Source of the DNA: Sphingomonas sp. JUb134
GTDB lineage: Bacteria; Pseudomonadota; Alphaproteobacteria; Sphingomonadales; Sphingomonadaceae
Length of the DNA stretch: 64,000 bases
Assembly: GCF_004341505.2 (NCBI RefSeq)
Contig: NZ_SLYP02000001.1
Span: forward strand, 1,437,001-1,501,000
Reading direction: 5' to 3'
The stretch's first letter is position 1, and each line of letters begins with the position of its first letter. The notes under the pieces were generated by a model. That model had not been told where the DNA came from. It saw only the letters and a list, made by a program, of their open reading frames with translations, and did no database searches. Below, piece after piece: positions 39,194 to 48,420 of the stretch. The position numbers were made by a program, and so were the translations under genes.

Positions 39194-40570
39194 CTACGGC
39201 GTCGGCGTGCCCGCCCAGCCGCCGCCCATCGACTGGTACACGGCCACCAAAGCGGTCAGCTGGTCGGCGCGCGCCTGGGCAAGCGCCAGCTGCGCATTGA
39301 ACAGGCTGCGCTGCGCATCGAGCTGCTCCAGATAGGGGCTGTAGCCGGCACGATAGCGGTTGGTCGCGTGCCGCAGCGTTTCGGCCAGCGCCACCCGCTG
39401 CGCCTCCAGCCGGCGCTGCTGTTCGCCCAGCCGATCGACCGCGGCCAGTGCATCCTCCACCTCGCGGAACGCGGTCAGCACCGTCCGCTGATAGCCGAAC
39501 GCCGCCTGGTCCCGCCGGGCGGCCGAAGCCTCGACGCCGCCCCGCAGCCGTCCGCCCTGGAAGATCGGCGCGAGCACGCTTGCCCCCAGCGACCAGATGC
39601 CGACCGGGCTGCCCAGCGAGCTGGAGAACAGCTCACCCGTCGATGCCGCCAGGTTGAGCGAGGGAAGAAACGCCGCGCGCGAGGCTGCGAGCGTCGCGTC
39701 CGACGCGGCCAGGGTCAGCTCGGCCTGCGCGATGTCCGGCCGCCGGCGCAGCAGTTCGGAGGGTAGGGTGGCCGGGATTGCCGGCGCCTGCAGCGTCGCG
39801 AGCGTGGCCCCGCGTTCGATGGCGCGGGGCGACTCGCCGATCAGCACCGCCAGGGCATCCTCCTGCCGCCGCGCGGCGAGTTCGAGCGTCGGCAGAGTCT
39901 GCGCGACGTTCTGATACTCGGCTTCCGCCTGGCGGAGCTCCAGTTCGGAGGTGTAGCCGACTTCGGCGCGATTGCGGGCGATGCGCAGCGCCTCGCCGCG
40001 GGAGGCGATCGTATCGCGCGCGATGGCGATGCGAGCATCCAGCCCGCGCAGGGTGATGTAGCCGGATGCGGTCGCCGCAGCGACGCTCAGCCGCGCGGCG
40101 TCCGCCGCAGCGGCCGCGGATTCGGCGGACAGCCGCGCCGCCTCGACCTGGTTCGCGATGCGCCCGAACAGGTCGATCTCATAGGCGGCCTGGAATACCG
40201 GCTGGGCCGAGGTGCCGACCCCCGGCTGGCCGAGCGCATTGACGCTGCGCGATTCGGTCAGGCTGGTGCCGGCGCTGAGGGTCGGCAGCCGGGCGGCGCG
40301 GGCGATCGTCTCCTGGGCGCGCGCCTCCCGCACCCGCGCGACCGCGATCCCGATCTCGCTGTTGCGGGCAAGCGCTGCCTCCACCAGCCGGGTCAACACC
40401 GGGTCGCCGAAGCGCTGCCACCATTGCGCGTCGACCGTCGCGCTGGCCGGCAACTGCGTGCGCCATGCCGCCGGAGGCGTGACGGAGGCACCGGCGGGCG
40501 GGGGCGTCTCGGGTGGGGTGCAGCCGGCAGCCAAGGCGACCGCCGCAAGCGCGCAGAGGCTGCGCCTCAT
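39194..40570 (-). CDS. Outer-membrane efflux lipoprotein, NodT/OprM type
   Basis: A 458-residue TolC-like channel. It has a lipoprotein signal with AAGC (Cys17). The first half reads WWQRFGDPVLTRLVEAALARNSEIGIAVARVREARAQ, the NodT-family start. The second reads SELLRRRPDIAQAELTLAASDATLAASRAAFLPSLNL and LTAFREVEDALAAVDRL, repeating the outer-membrane efflux domain. It is the last gene of a three-gene efflux operon, and its ATG overlaps the upstream stop (ATGA). Together with the MFS pump and the HlyD-type linker it would form a tripartite exporter. Confidence 0.94.
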   Translation of the reverse strand: MRRSLCALAAVALAAGCTPPETPPPAGASVTPPAAWRTQLPASATVDAQWWQRFGDPVLTRLVEAALARNSEIGIAVARVREARAQETIARAARLPTLSAGTSLTESRSVNALGQPGVGTSAQPVFQAAYEIDLFGRIANQVEAARLSAESAAAAADAARLSVAAATASGYITLRGLDARIAIARDTIASRGEALRIARNRAEVGYTSELELRQAEAEYQNVAQTLPTLELAARRQEDALAVLIGESPRAIERGATLATLQAPAIPATLPSELLRRRPDIAQAELTLAASDATLAASRAAFLPSLNLAASTGELFSSSLGSPVGIWSLGASVLAPIFQGGRLRGGVEASAARRDQAAFGYQRTVLTAFREVEDALAAVDRLGEQQRRLEAQRVALAETLRHATNRYRAGYSPYLEQLDAQRSLFNAQLALAQARADQLTALVAVYQSMGGGWAGTPTP

Positions 40571-41742
40571 CGCGCGGTCGGAGCGGGGGTGCCCCGCGTG
40601 TCCACGCGTGCGTCCACCGACATGCCCGGCCGAAGCCGGCCGAACAGCGGGTCGTTGCGGTCGATCGCGATCCGCACCGGGATACGCTGCGCCACCTTCA
40701 CGAAGTTGCCGGTGGCATTGTCGGGGCGGATCACGGTGAACTCGTTGGCGGCGGCCGGCGCGATGCGCTCGACCCGGCCGTGCAGTTCGGCGCGGGCGAG
40801 CGCATCGACGCGGATGGTGGCTGGCTGGCCAGGCGCCATGCGCGCGGTCTGCGCTTCCATGAAATTGGCCATGACCCACACGGTTGGCGGCACCAGGAAC
40901 ACCAGCTGCGTGCCCGCGGTGACATATTGCCCCAGCCGCACGCCCACCTCACCCAGTCGCCCGTCCTGCGGTGCCCGGATCACCGTGTTCGCGAGGTCGA
41001 TCTCGGCGAGGCGCAGCGCCGCGCGCGCACCTTCGACCGCCGCCTCCAGCCCGCCGCGGCCGACCGAAACCGATCGTACCTGTTCCTGGGCGACGCTGCG
41101 CTGCGCCTCGGCTTGGTGCACGGCGGCTTCCGCCTGGCGCAACGCGGCGAGCGTCTGGTCGCGCTCGCGCAGCGACACCGATCCCTCGTCCACCAGTTCG
41201 GCGACGCGCCGCATGTCCGCCTGCGCACGGGCGAGCTGGGCGCGCGCATTCTCGACCGCCGCGGCCTGGCCGCCCAGCGTCGCCTGGCTCGACCGCTGGC
41301 TCTGGGCGGAGTTGCTGAGCGTGGCCACCTGGGTGGCGAGCTGCGCGCGCGCCTGCTCCACCCGCTGGCGATAGATGCGGTCGTCGATCCGAGCGAGCAC
41401 CTGCCCCTTCTTCACCACCTCGAAGTCGCGGACGGCCACCTCGGTGATATAGCCGTTGACCTGGGGCGCGATCACCGTCGTCTGCCCGCGGACATAGGCG
41501 TTGTCCGTTTCCTGGAACGCCGTGGTGAAGGGCGGCAGGCCCCAGGCGTAGAGTGCCAGCAGCACGCCCGCGACCAGCATCGCGACGAAGCCGATGGTCG
41601 CACGCAGGCTGCCGCGCGGCGGTGCCCAGCCGCGGGAGGGCGCCGGCGCGGGAGCGGCGGCCGCGTCGGCCTCGCGCGGCACCTCGATCGGATCCTTCAG
41701 CCGCTCGTGCGGCTCCGGGGCGGGGGTGCGGGTGTCGCTCAC
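40567..41742 (-). CDS. HlyD/EmrA-type membrane fusion protein
   Basis: A 391-residue periplasmic adaptor. A short cytoplasmic N-terminus rich in Pro/Ala is followed by one membrane helix (about residues 40-62). The lipoyl half-motifs (NAYVRGQTTVIAPQVNGYITEVAVRDFEVVKKGQVLARID and VIRAPQDGRLGEVGVRLGQYV) flank a long coiled coil (about 110-210). The barrel VWVMANFMEAQTARM is of the EmrA type. The start is GTG 41742, overlapping the MFS stop. It links the MFS pump to the NodT channel. Confidence 0.94.
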   Translation of the reverse strand: MSDTRTPAPEPHERLKDPIEVPREADAAAAPAPAPSRGWAPPRGSLRATIGFVAMLVAGVLLALYAWGLPPFTTAFQETDNAYVRGQTTVIAPQVNGYITEVAVRDFEVVKKGQVLARIDDRIYRQRVEQARAQLATQVATLSNSAQSQRSSQATLGGQAAAVENARAQLARAQADMRRVAELVDEGSVSLRERDQTLAALRQAEAAVHQAEAQRSVAQEQVRSVSVGRGGLEAAVEGARAALRLAEIDLANTVIRAPQDGRLGEVGVRLGQYVTAGTQLVFLVPPTVWVMANFMEAQTARMAPGQPATIRVDALARAELHGRVERIAPAAANEFTVIRPDNATGNFVKVAQRIPVRIAIDRNDPLFGRLRPGMSVDARVDTRGTPAPTAR

Positions 41743-43574
41743 GTCGTCTGTCGCATCCGTTGCACTGCCAGGAGTTCCTCTGCGAGCGGGTTGACCCCGC
41801 GCACCTTGTGATAGAGCCAATAGCCGCCGAGCCACACGGTCAGCACGACCGAGAGCATCGCGACCATGAGGAAAACGTCGTTGTACGCCAGGATGTTCGC
41901 CTCGCGCGTGACCAGCTGGGCAAGCAGGCTCGTGCCCTGCGCCTGCTGCCGGACGGGATCGCCGATCGCCGACGCATAGGCGCCGCCGAGTTGCCGGATG
42001 CGCGACACGACCTGCGGGTCCGTCGTCGTCAGCGCCTGCGTGATCTGAAACGCGTGGAACTTCTCCCGCACGATCTGCAAACTGCCCAGCAGCGACGACC
42101 CGACCAGCCCGCCCATCGTTTGCGAAATGCCGAACACGGCGGAAAAGCTGATGATGTGGCTCGGCCCGCGGGCGAGCGCGCGGAAGATGCCGATCATGAT
42201 CATCGGCCCTAGGAAGAACAGCGCGGCAAAGGCGATCAGCGCCTGGCTCAGGTAGAGGTTGGCCGGCCGGGTGAGGTTGGTCGCGTGCGAGTCCATCCAC
42301 GCCGCGATGCCGATCAGCACCACCGACGCGATCACCGGCAGCCCCAGCTCGTTAGGCGTCAGGGTCGCCAGGCTCACGCAGATGCCAGCGATCGAGGCGA
42401 ACACCACCACCACGTTCAGCGTGACCAGCTGCTCGTTGCCCATGCCCAGCGCGGTCAGCAGGCCGATGGACCCGAAATTCTGTTCGGACAACAGGATGCG
42501 CATCGATGCTGCGACGATTGCGAAGCGCAGGATGTTGCCGTTGCGCATCCAGCGCGTGTTGAGCAGCGGGTTGGCCCGGTTGTGCTCGATCAGCAGCGCG
42601 GTCCCGATCAGCGGGATCGCCGCGGCGATCGCATAGCCCAGCCATTCGGTCGTCCACCACTGAATGCGGCCCTGCACCAGCACCGCGCACAGCAGCGCCA
42701 TGCCCGGCGCGAACAGGGCAAAGGTCAGGAAGTCGATCCGCTCGAACGCCTGAAACCGCTCGCTCGGCGGCAGGCGGAGCAAGCCGACCGAGGCAAGCGC
42801 GGCGAGGGTCAGCCCGAGCTCGAACAGGAACAGGTTCTGGATATGGCCGTCCAGCAGCAGCAGCGGTGAGATCACCCGCGCCAGCGGCAGCGCCACCGTG
42901 GAGGAGCCGAAGCCGATGATCATGCCCGACAGGCGCATCGACGCCGGCAGCGACTGCATGATGTACATGAAGCACAGCGTCGTGAGCGCGCTTCCCACCA
43001 GCCCGGCCGCCCCGCGGACGATCAGCTGGGTCACATAGCCGTGGACAAACAGCTGGAAGACGTTGAGGCACAGGAACGCGATCAGGAACACGCGGGTGAA
43101 GCGCTGCAGGCCGAACTGCTGGCGGAACTTGATCAGCAGCATGCCCATGCACACGCTGGTCATCGCGTTGATCGCGGTCAGCCAGCCGCCCTGCACGGGT
43201 GTCAGGCCAAGCGAACCTTGGATCTGGGGCAGGTTGGCAGTGAGCAGCCCGTTGTTCAGGCCACCCGTGATCCCAAGCAACGTGCCCACTGCGAAATAGG
43301 CATAGCGGCGGCCGAGCGGATGCTCGGGCGTCGCCGGCGAACCCGGAAGCAGCGGCCGCTCGTGCGGCTTGAATTCATAGGCGGTGGCGACGGCTCGACT
43401 CCGCTCAAGGACGACGGCTGGGAGACGATCAACTTTTCGCGCGGGAAGTCGTTCCGTTGCGGAGATGAAACGGCCCGCTGACGCGGAACCTTGCCGATCC
43501 TCGCGCGTCGCACCGACAGGCGCGGGCAGACCCCCTTTTCGAGGCCGGGCGCCGCGCCGGCAGGAGACAGACAT
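41739..43574 (-). CDS. MFS transporter, DHA2/EmrB-type drug efflux (start uncertain)
   Basis: Proton-driven exporter with about 14 helices. Conserved sequence begins at YEFKPHERPLLPG (near 43380) and runs through FAVGTLLGITGGLNNGLLTANLPQIQGSLGL and GSALTTLCFMYIMQSLPASMRLSGMI to the C-terminus. That is about 545 residues, the family length. Between there and 43574 the frame is open but holds no ATG, GTG or TTG, and the ATG at 43574 has no good ribosome site. The first codons overlap a repeat fragment (about 43390-43420). The 62-residue extension given here is therefore doubtful; the true start may be non-standard, or the 5' end may be damaged. The stop overlaps the next gene (GTGA). Confidence 0.85.
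   Translation of the reverse strand: MSVSCRRGARPRKGGLPAPVGATREDRQGSASAGRFISATERLPARKVDRLPAVVLERSRAVATAYEFKPHERPLLPGSPATPEHPLGRRYAYFAVGTLLGITGGLNNGLLTANLPQIQGSLGLTPVQGGWLTAINAMTSVCMGMLLIKFRQQFGLQRFTRVFLIAFLCLNVFQLFVHGYVTQLIVRGAAGLVGSALTTLCFMYIMQSLPASMRLSGMIIGFGSSTVALPLARVISPLLLLDGHIQNLFLFELGLTLAALASVGLLRLPPSERFQAFERIDFLTFALFAPGMALLCAVLVQGRIQWWTTEWLGYAIAAAIPLIGTALLIEHNRANPLLNTRWMRNGNILRFAIVAASMRILLSEQNFGSIGLLTALGMGNEQLVTLNVVVVFASIAGICVSLATLTPNELGLPVIASVVLIGIAAWMDSHATNLTRPANLYLSQALIAFAALFFLGPMIMIGIFRALARGPSHIISFSAVFGISQTMGGLVGSSLLGSLQIVREKFHAFQITQALTTTDPQVVSRIRQLGGAYASAIGDPVRQQAQGTSLLAQLVTREANILAYNDVFLMVAMLSVVLTVWLGGYWLYHKVRGVNPLAEELLAVQRMRQTT
43390..43420. repeat. Partial copy of the CCGTTCGTCCTGAG-type repeat
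   Basis: On the minus strand CCGTCGTCCTTGAGCGGAGT followed by CGAG resembles one arm of the inverted repeat at 22855-22971 (CCGTTCGTCCTGAG and TTGAGCGAAGTCGAA). Only one arm is present. It abuts the conserved part of the MFS gene. Confidence 0.5.
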
Positions 43575-44010
43575 GGCGGAACAGAATCCCGGTAACAGCA
43601 CCTCCGAACCCGCAGGCGACGGTGCCGCAACCACGGGAGCGGGCATCGGCGGCGCGGACAACGCCTTCGGCGGCGACGGCATGCCGGGCGGATCGGGCGA
43701 TGCGGCCGGCGGCATGGCCGAGGGGCTGCGCGCCGCGGGCGAGCGCATGCGCGCGGCCGGCGGGCAGATCGCCGGCCAGGGCAGCGAGCTCGGCCTCAGG
43801 ATGCTCGACCAGGCCGAGACCAACACCCGCGAAGCCTTTCGGATGATGCGTGCCGCCGCCCAGGCCCACGACATGACCGAGGTGATGCGCCTGCAAAGCG
43901 AATATCTGCGCGAACAGAGCACGCGCTCGGTCGCCCAGGCCCGGGAAATCGGCGAACTCATCGCAAGCTTCGGCCGCGCCACCATCGGCCAGATGACCGG
44001 CAAGTCCTGA
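43573..44010 (+). CDS. Phasin family protein (second phasin)
   Basis: A 145-residue protein. The first 50 residues are Gly/Ala-rich and probably disordered. The rest (LRAAGERMRAAGGQIAGQGSELGLRMLDQAETNTREAFRMMRAAAQAHDMTEVMRLQSEYLREQSTRSVAQAREIGELI) matches the phasin_2 pattern, including the LQSEY(L/A)R step. The start at 43573 has GGAGA 6 bases upstream, which is better than the extension to 43384. It is not near phaC. A PHA-granule or general helical surface role is inferred from the family. Confidence 0.8.
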   Translation: MAEQNPGNSTSEPAGDGAATTGAGIGGADNAFGGDGMPGGSGDAAGGMAEGLRAAGERMRAAGGQIAGQGSELGLRMLDQAETNTREAFRMMRAAAQAHDMTEVMRLQSEYLREQSTRSVAQAREIGELIASFGRATIGQMTGKS

Positions 44011-44097
44011 CGCCCCTGGTCGGCCGCGGCTGGCCAAGCGACAGGTGCAACCGCCTCCGTCTCCCGCTAGGAACGGCGGAATGAGACGGAGACGGGG

Positions 44098-44877
44098 ATG
44101 TTGAGACGAGGCGTACTCGCTGCGCTCGCGCTGCTGGGGCTGGCGGGTGCTTCCGCCTTCACGCCCGTTGCTGCACAGCCGCGGTCGCCGCTGGTGCTCG
44201 CCGCGGCCAGCCTGCAGGAGTCGATGAACGCGGCGGCCGACGCCTGGGCGCGCCGCGGCCATCCCCGGCCGCGGCTGTCGTTCGCCGCCAGTTCGGCACT
44301 CGCCCGGCAGGCGGCTTCCGGTGCGCCGGCAGACCTGTTCGTATCGGCCGATCGCGATTGGATGGATGACCTCCAGCGGCGCGGGCTCGTCGTGCCCGGC
44401 ACGCGCACCGATCTTCTCGGCAACCGGCTGGTGCTGATCGCGCCGAAAGGCAGCAGCGCTCGCGTGGCGTTGCGCGCCGGCGTCGATCTCCGCCGCGCGC
44501 TTGGGCCTCGCGGGCGGCTCGCCATGGCCAATCCCGATGCGGTGCCGGCGGGCAAATACGGCAAGGCGGCGCTCGAAAAGCTCGGCGGCTGGCAGCAGGT
44601 CGCGCCGCTGGTGGTGCGCGGCGAAAGCGTCCGCGCGGCGCTGGCGCTGGTGGAGCGCGGCGTGGCCCCGCTCGGCATCGTCTACGCGACCGACGCGCGC
44701 GCCTCTGCAAAGGTGCGGATCGCCGGGGTGTTTCCCGCCGGCAGCTACCCGCCGATCGTCTATCCCGCGGCGCGCCTGAAGAACGGGACCAGCCCGGATG
44801 CGGAGGCGTTCCGCCGCTTCCTGAACAGCCGCGAGGGCAAGGCGATCTTCGCCCGCTTCGGCTTCTCGACGCGCTGA
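44098..44877 (+). CDS. modA: Molybdate ABC transporter substrate-binding protein ModA
   Basis: A 259-residue periplasmic binding protein. A signal peptide (about residues 1-26, ending VAA-Q) precedes LVLAAASLQESMNAAADAW, which has the Ser of the oxyanion site. FAASSALARQAASGAPADLFVSADRDWMDDL, GRLAMANPDAVPAGKYGKAALEKLGGW and LGIVYATDA are typical of ModA. The start is ATG 44098. It leads the modABC operon, with modB starting 4 bases after its stop. Confidence 0.95.
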   Translation: MLRRGVLAALALLGLAGASAFTPVAAQPRSPLVLAAASLQESMNAAADAWARRGHPRPRLSFAASSALARQAASGAPADLFVSADRDWMDDLQRRGLVVPGTRTDLLGNRLVLIAPKGSSARVALRAGVDLRRALGPRGRLAMANPDAVPAGKYGKAALEKLGGWQQVAPLVVRGESVRAALALVERGVAPLGIVYATDARASAKVRIAGVFPAGSYPPIVYPAARLKNGTSPDAEAFRRFLNSREGKAIFARFGFSTR

Positions 44878-44880
44878 ACG

Positions 44881-45573
44881 GTGGAATTGTCGCCCGAGGA
44901 GTGGACCGTCGTCTGGCTGTCGCTGCGCGTCGGCGGAGTGGCCGTGGCAGCGGCGCTGCCGGTCGCCTTCGCGCTCGCCTGGCTGCTCGCCCGCGGGCGC
45001 TTCCCCGGACGGGTGCTGCTCGACGGCATCGTCCACTTGCCGCTGGTGCTGCCGCCGGTGGTGACCGGCTGGCTGCTGCTGCTCGCCTTTGCGCCGGCAG
45101 GCCCGATCGGCGCATTCGTCGAACGCTGGACCGGCGAGACCGTGCTGTTCCGCTGGACCGGGGCTGCGATCGCGGCGGCGGTGATGGCGCTGCCGCTGAT
45201 GGTGCGCGCGATGCGCCTCTCGATCGAGGCCGTCGATCGCCGCCTCGAATCGGCCGCGCGCACGCTCGGGGCAGGGCGGGTGCGCGTCTTTGCGACGATC
45301 ACCCTCCCGCTGAGCCTTCCCGGTGTGCTCGCAGGCGCCGTGCTCGGCTTCGCGCGCGCGCTCGGCGAATTCGGCGCGACCATCACCTTCGTCTCCAACG
45401 TGCCGGGGGAGACCCAGACGCTGCCGCTCGCCATCTATGATGCGCTCCAGGTGCCCGGGCGCGAGCCGGCGGTGCTGCGGCTGGCGCTCCTCTCGGTGGC
45501 GCTCGCCCTGGCGGCGCTCGTCGTCTCCGAGGTGCTGACCCGCCGTTCCGGGCGGAGGCTGCATGTCCTTTGA
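44881..45573 (+). CDS. modB: Molybdate ABC transporter permease ModB
   Basis: A 230-residue inner-membrane permease with about five helices. LPLVLPPVVTGWLLLLAF and the cytoplasmic loop RLESAARTLGAGRVRVFATITLPLSLPGVLAGAVLGFARALGEFGATITF (the EAA-type coupling region) are diagnostic. The start is GTG 44881. Its 3' end overlaps modC by 11 bases. Confidence 0.95.
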   Translation: MELSPEEWTVVWLSLRVGGVAVAAALPVAFALAWLLARGRFPGRVLLDGIVHLPLVLPPVVTGWLLLLAFAPAGPIGAFVERWTGETVLFRWTGAAIAAAVMALPLMVRAMRLSIEAVDRRLESAARTLGAGRVRVFATITLPLSLPGVLAGAVLGFARALGEFGATITFVSNVPGETQTLPLAIYDALQVPGREPAVLRLALLSVALALAALVVSEVLTRRSGRRLHVL

Positions 45574-46183
45574 CGTCGATGTCGTGCTCCGCCGCGGCGA
45601 CCGCAGCTTCGCGTGCCGGATCGCGCCGGCACCCGGGCTGACGGTGCTGTTCGGACCGTCCGGAGCCGGCAAGACCACGGTGCTGAACATGGTAGCCGGC
45701 CTGGTCCGCCCCGATCGCGGCCATGTCAGGGTGCGCGAGCGCACGCTGTTCGACTCCACTACGGGCATCGACGTGCCCGTCGCCCGGCGGCAGGCCGGCT
45801 ATGTCTTTCAGGAGGCGCGGCTGTTCCCGCACCTGCGGGTGCGCAGCAACCTGCGCTACGGCGCCCGCCGCGCGGCGCGGGAGGGCGCGCTGATCGGCTT
45901 CGACGAGGCGGTGGCGCTGCTGGAACTCGAACCCCTGCTCGATCGCTGGCCGCGCACGCTCTCGGGCGGGGAGGCGCGCCGCGTCGCGATCGGCCGAGCG
46001 CTGCTTTCGGGCGCGCGCTTCCTGCTGCTGGACGAACCCATGTCCTCGCTCGACCGCAACCGGCGCGAGGAGGTGATGCGCACCATCGAGCGGCTCCGCG
46101 ACGAACTCGCGCTCCCCATGCTGATGGTCACCCACGATCCCGGAGAGGTCGAACGCCTCGCCGGGACGGTCGTGGAGATGTAA
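45563..46183 (+). CDS. modC: Molybdate ABC transporter ATPase ModC, short form without Mop domain
   Basis: A 206-residue ATPase. Walker A is FGPSGAGKTT (about 30-39), the Q-loop is YVFQEARLFPHL, the signature is LSGGEARRVAIGRALL, Walker B is LLLDEPMSSLD, and the H-loop is VTHDP. Standard ModC is about 350 residues with a C-terminal molybdate-binding Mop domain; here the protein ends soon after the H-loop, with an intact stop and no downstream remnant in frame. The operon then has no obvious intracellular sensor. Molybdate specificity rests on ModA and ModB. Confidence 0.9.
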   Translation: MSFDVDVVLRRGDRSFACRIAPAPGLTVLFGPSGAGKTTVLNMVAGLVRPDRGHVRVRERTLFDSTTGIDVPVARRQAGYVFQEARLFPHLRVRSNLRYGARRAAREGALIGFDEAVALLELEPLLDRWPRTLSGGEARRVAIGRALLSGARFLLLDEPMSSLDRNRREEVMRTIERLRDELALPMLMVTHDPGEVERLAGTVVEM

Positions 46184-46208
46184 GCCTTCTCCTGCCCCGG
46201 CGTGCCGC

Positions 46209-48272
46209 TTACCCCCGGTAGCGCAGCCCCACCCACAGCGTCCGCGGCGACGCCCGCTCGATCACGTCGGCGCCGCTGATCCCGGTTTCCACCCGCTCGT
46301 TGAGCAGGTTCTCGCCCCGCAGCTCCACCGAGAAGCCGGCGCGAATGGGTGCCGCGAAGAAGGCGTCGACCGTGGTCGCAGGCGCCAGCGCCTCCTCATT
46401 GGCATCGTCCTCGAACTGGCGGGCGGCGTGGCGCAGCGTCAGTGCGGCGCCCCAGCCGCCCTGCCGCCAGTCGACGGTCGCCGACACCAGGTCGCGCGGC
46501 GTCTGCGCCGGCCGCAGCCCGTCGAGCGCCGCGGCGCTGCCCGACGCCTCCACCAGCGGATCGGTGTGCGACCAGGACACGCGCGCGCCGACCGGCCCCG
46601 GCCGGTAGCTCGCATCCAGCTCGAACCCCTTCGACTCGATCGCGTCGAGGTTGCGCCGCACCCGATAGACGCCCGCCGCCGACACGAAGCCCACGCCCGG
46701 GAAATTGCCCGGCCCGCGGCCCTCCGTCACATTGGCGATCGCATCCTCCAGCCGGTTCCAGAAGAAGGTGCCCGACAGCTGCATGCCCGGCAGCGGGGTG
46801 AGGGTGACGCCACCCTCGGCCCCGGTCAGCTGCTCCGGCGCCAGGTCGGGATTGGCCGCGGTGGCGTCCGGCCCCACCCGGAACGGCCGGTAGAGTTCGT
46901 TGAGCGTCGGCAGCCGCCACCCGCGATAGGCCGCCGCGCGCAAGGCGATCGCATCGCTCGCCTGCCACGCGATCCCCGCACGCCCAGTCGCTTCGCTGCC
47001 GTCGCGATCGGCAAAGCGCGTGTCGGTCAGCGCCGCGCCCCCGGTGAGCGCGCGCTCGTCGAGATGCCCGTCCTCGATCCGCCACCAGTCGACGCGGCCG
47101 CCCAGCGACAGGGTCAGGTCGCCCAGCTGCGCCGATCCGTCCGCAAACAGGCCCAGCGTCTGCGTCCGTCCGCCGGTCTCCCGGCGCCGGGTCGGGCTGC
47201 CAGCGACGAAGGTGTAGCGTTCCTGCGTGCGCCCCTCGAGCGCCCGCACGTCGCCACCCAGCCGCAGCGAAACGCCCTTGCCGACCGGCGGCGCGACTTC
47301 GAAGCGCGCGCCGATGCCGGTGGCCGGCACGTTATACTGGTCCAGCGACTGGGTGGCGGTGGTGCGGGTCGCGTCGATGCTCGCAAAGCTGCTCGCAAAC
47401 GCCCGCGTCTGGACGTAGCCGAGCGCCGACCAGCCCCAGCGGCCGCGCCCGACCAGCCGCACGCTCGCGTCCGCGCCCTCGCTGCTGTTGTCGGTGAAGG
47501 CAGTGCCGCGCTCGCGCCGGTCGGTGAAGGCGCTGACGTTGACCTGCACTTCCGTCTCCGGCGCGAGCGCGATGCCCGCTCGGATCGCGCCCGACGCCTG
47601 CTCATAGGGGGCTGCGCGATCGGCGGGGCCGCGGTCTTCCGCCACGGTCGGCACGAAGCCGTCGCCCCGGGCATAGGCGCCCGACACGGTCGCAAAGCCG
47701 CTGCCGCGCACCAGCGTTGCCGATCCGTTGGCCTCCACCGAGTCGCGGCTGCCATAGGCGATGCTGCCGGTGAGCGGCGACAGCTGGTCCGGCGTCGCGC
47801 TCTCCAGCTCGACCGTGCCGGCGAGCGCGCCGGAACCCCAGAAGCCGCTGCCGCCGCCGCGGGTCACGCGGATGCGGCCCAGCCGCTCGGTCGCATAGGC
47901 GGGGAAGGCGACCCAGCCGCCGAACGGGTCCGCCTGCGGCACGCCGTCCAGGATCAGCAGCGCGCGGCTCGACGCATTGCCGCCGACGCCGCGCAGCGAC
48001 AGCCCCTGCGCGGTCGGATGCGCCGATCGCGAGTCGGCGCGGCGGAACTGCTGCAGGCCGGCCGCATCGGCGAGCAGGGTTTCGAGCCGATGGCTCGCCT
48101 CCGACAGGATGCGCTCGCGGTCGATCTCGACCACTGCCACCGTCGCTTCGGCGGGTGTCTCCAGCCCGCGACCGGTGACCACCACTTCGTTCGCGGGCGG
48201 CGTTGCCTCCTGCGCCGCGGCGGCGGCAGGAGCGCACACCGCGAGCGCGGCGATGGAGTGCGACAGCTTCAT
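46209..48272 (-). CDS. TonB-dependent outer-membrane receptor
   Basis: A 687-residue receptor. A signal peptide (about 1-22) and a short TonB-box-like stretch (NEVVVTGRG, about 28-36) precede the plug domain (about 45-150, with GLQQFRRADSRSAHPTAQGLSLRGVGGNASSRALLILDGVPQADPFGGW). The rest is a beta barrel, ending WVGLRYRG with the usual aromatic-rich final strand. The start is ATG 48272, preceded by AGGGGA. It converges on modABC, 25 bases apart. The substrate is not known. Confidence 0.92.
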   Translation of the reverse strand: MKLSHSIAALAVCAPAAAAAQEATPPANEVVVTGRGLETPAEATVAVVEIDRERILSEASHRLETLLADAAGLQQFRRADSRSAHPTAQGLSLRGVGGNASSRALLILDGVPQADPFGGWVAFPAYATERLGRIRVTRGGGSGFWGSGALAGTVELESATPDQLSPLTGSIAYGSRDSVEANGSATLVRGSGFATVSGAYARGDGFVPTVAEDRGPADRAAPYEQASGAIRAGIALAPETEVQVNVSAFTDRRERGTAFTDNSSEGADASVRLVGRGRWGWSALGYVQTRAFASSFASIDATRTTATQSLDQYNVPATGIGARFEVAPPVGKGVSLRLGGDVRALEGRTQERYTFVAGSPTRRRETGGRTQTLGLFADGSAQLGDLTLSLGGRVDWWRIEDGHLDERALTGGAALTDTRFADRDGSEATGRAGIAWQASDAIALRAAAYRGWRLPTLNELYRPFRVGPDATAANPDLAPEQLTGAEGGVTLTPLPGMQLSGTFFWNRLEDAIANVTEGRGPGNFPGVGFVSAAGVYRVRRNLDAIESKGFELDASYRPGPVGARVSWSHTDPLVEASGSAAALDGLRPAQTPRDLVSATVDWRQGGWGAALTLRHAARQFEDDANEEALAPATTVDAFFAAPIRAGFSVELRGENLLNERVETGISGADVIERASPRTLWVGLRYRG

Positions 48273-48420
48273 GGTGGAAATCCCCTTGTGTCCGGCCCGC
48301 GCCCTATTGCCTTCGCGCGCCAAGCTGAACCGAAAAGCGCGGGCATCCAGCGAATGCGGGTTGGCCCGCCCGTAGCATCGCTTGCTTGTGCCCGCGGCGG
48401 CTTGCACCCATGTAGCCGTC

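Noticed and set aside
43572..43575. Second case of overlapping divergent ATG codons (MFS and phasin), like purD/xseA
   Set aside because: The minus-strand ATG has no ribosome site and lies 62 codons before the conserved MFS sequence, so it is probably not a real start.
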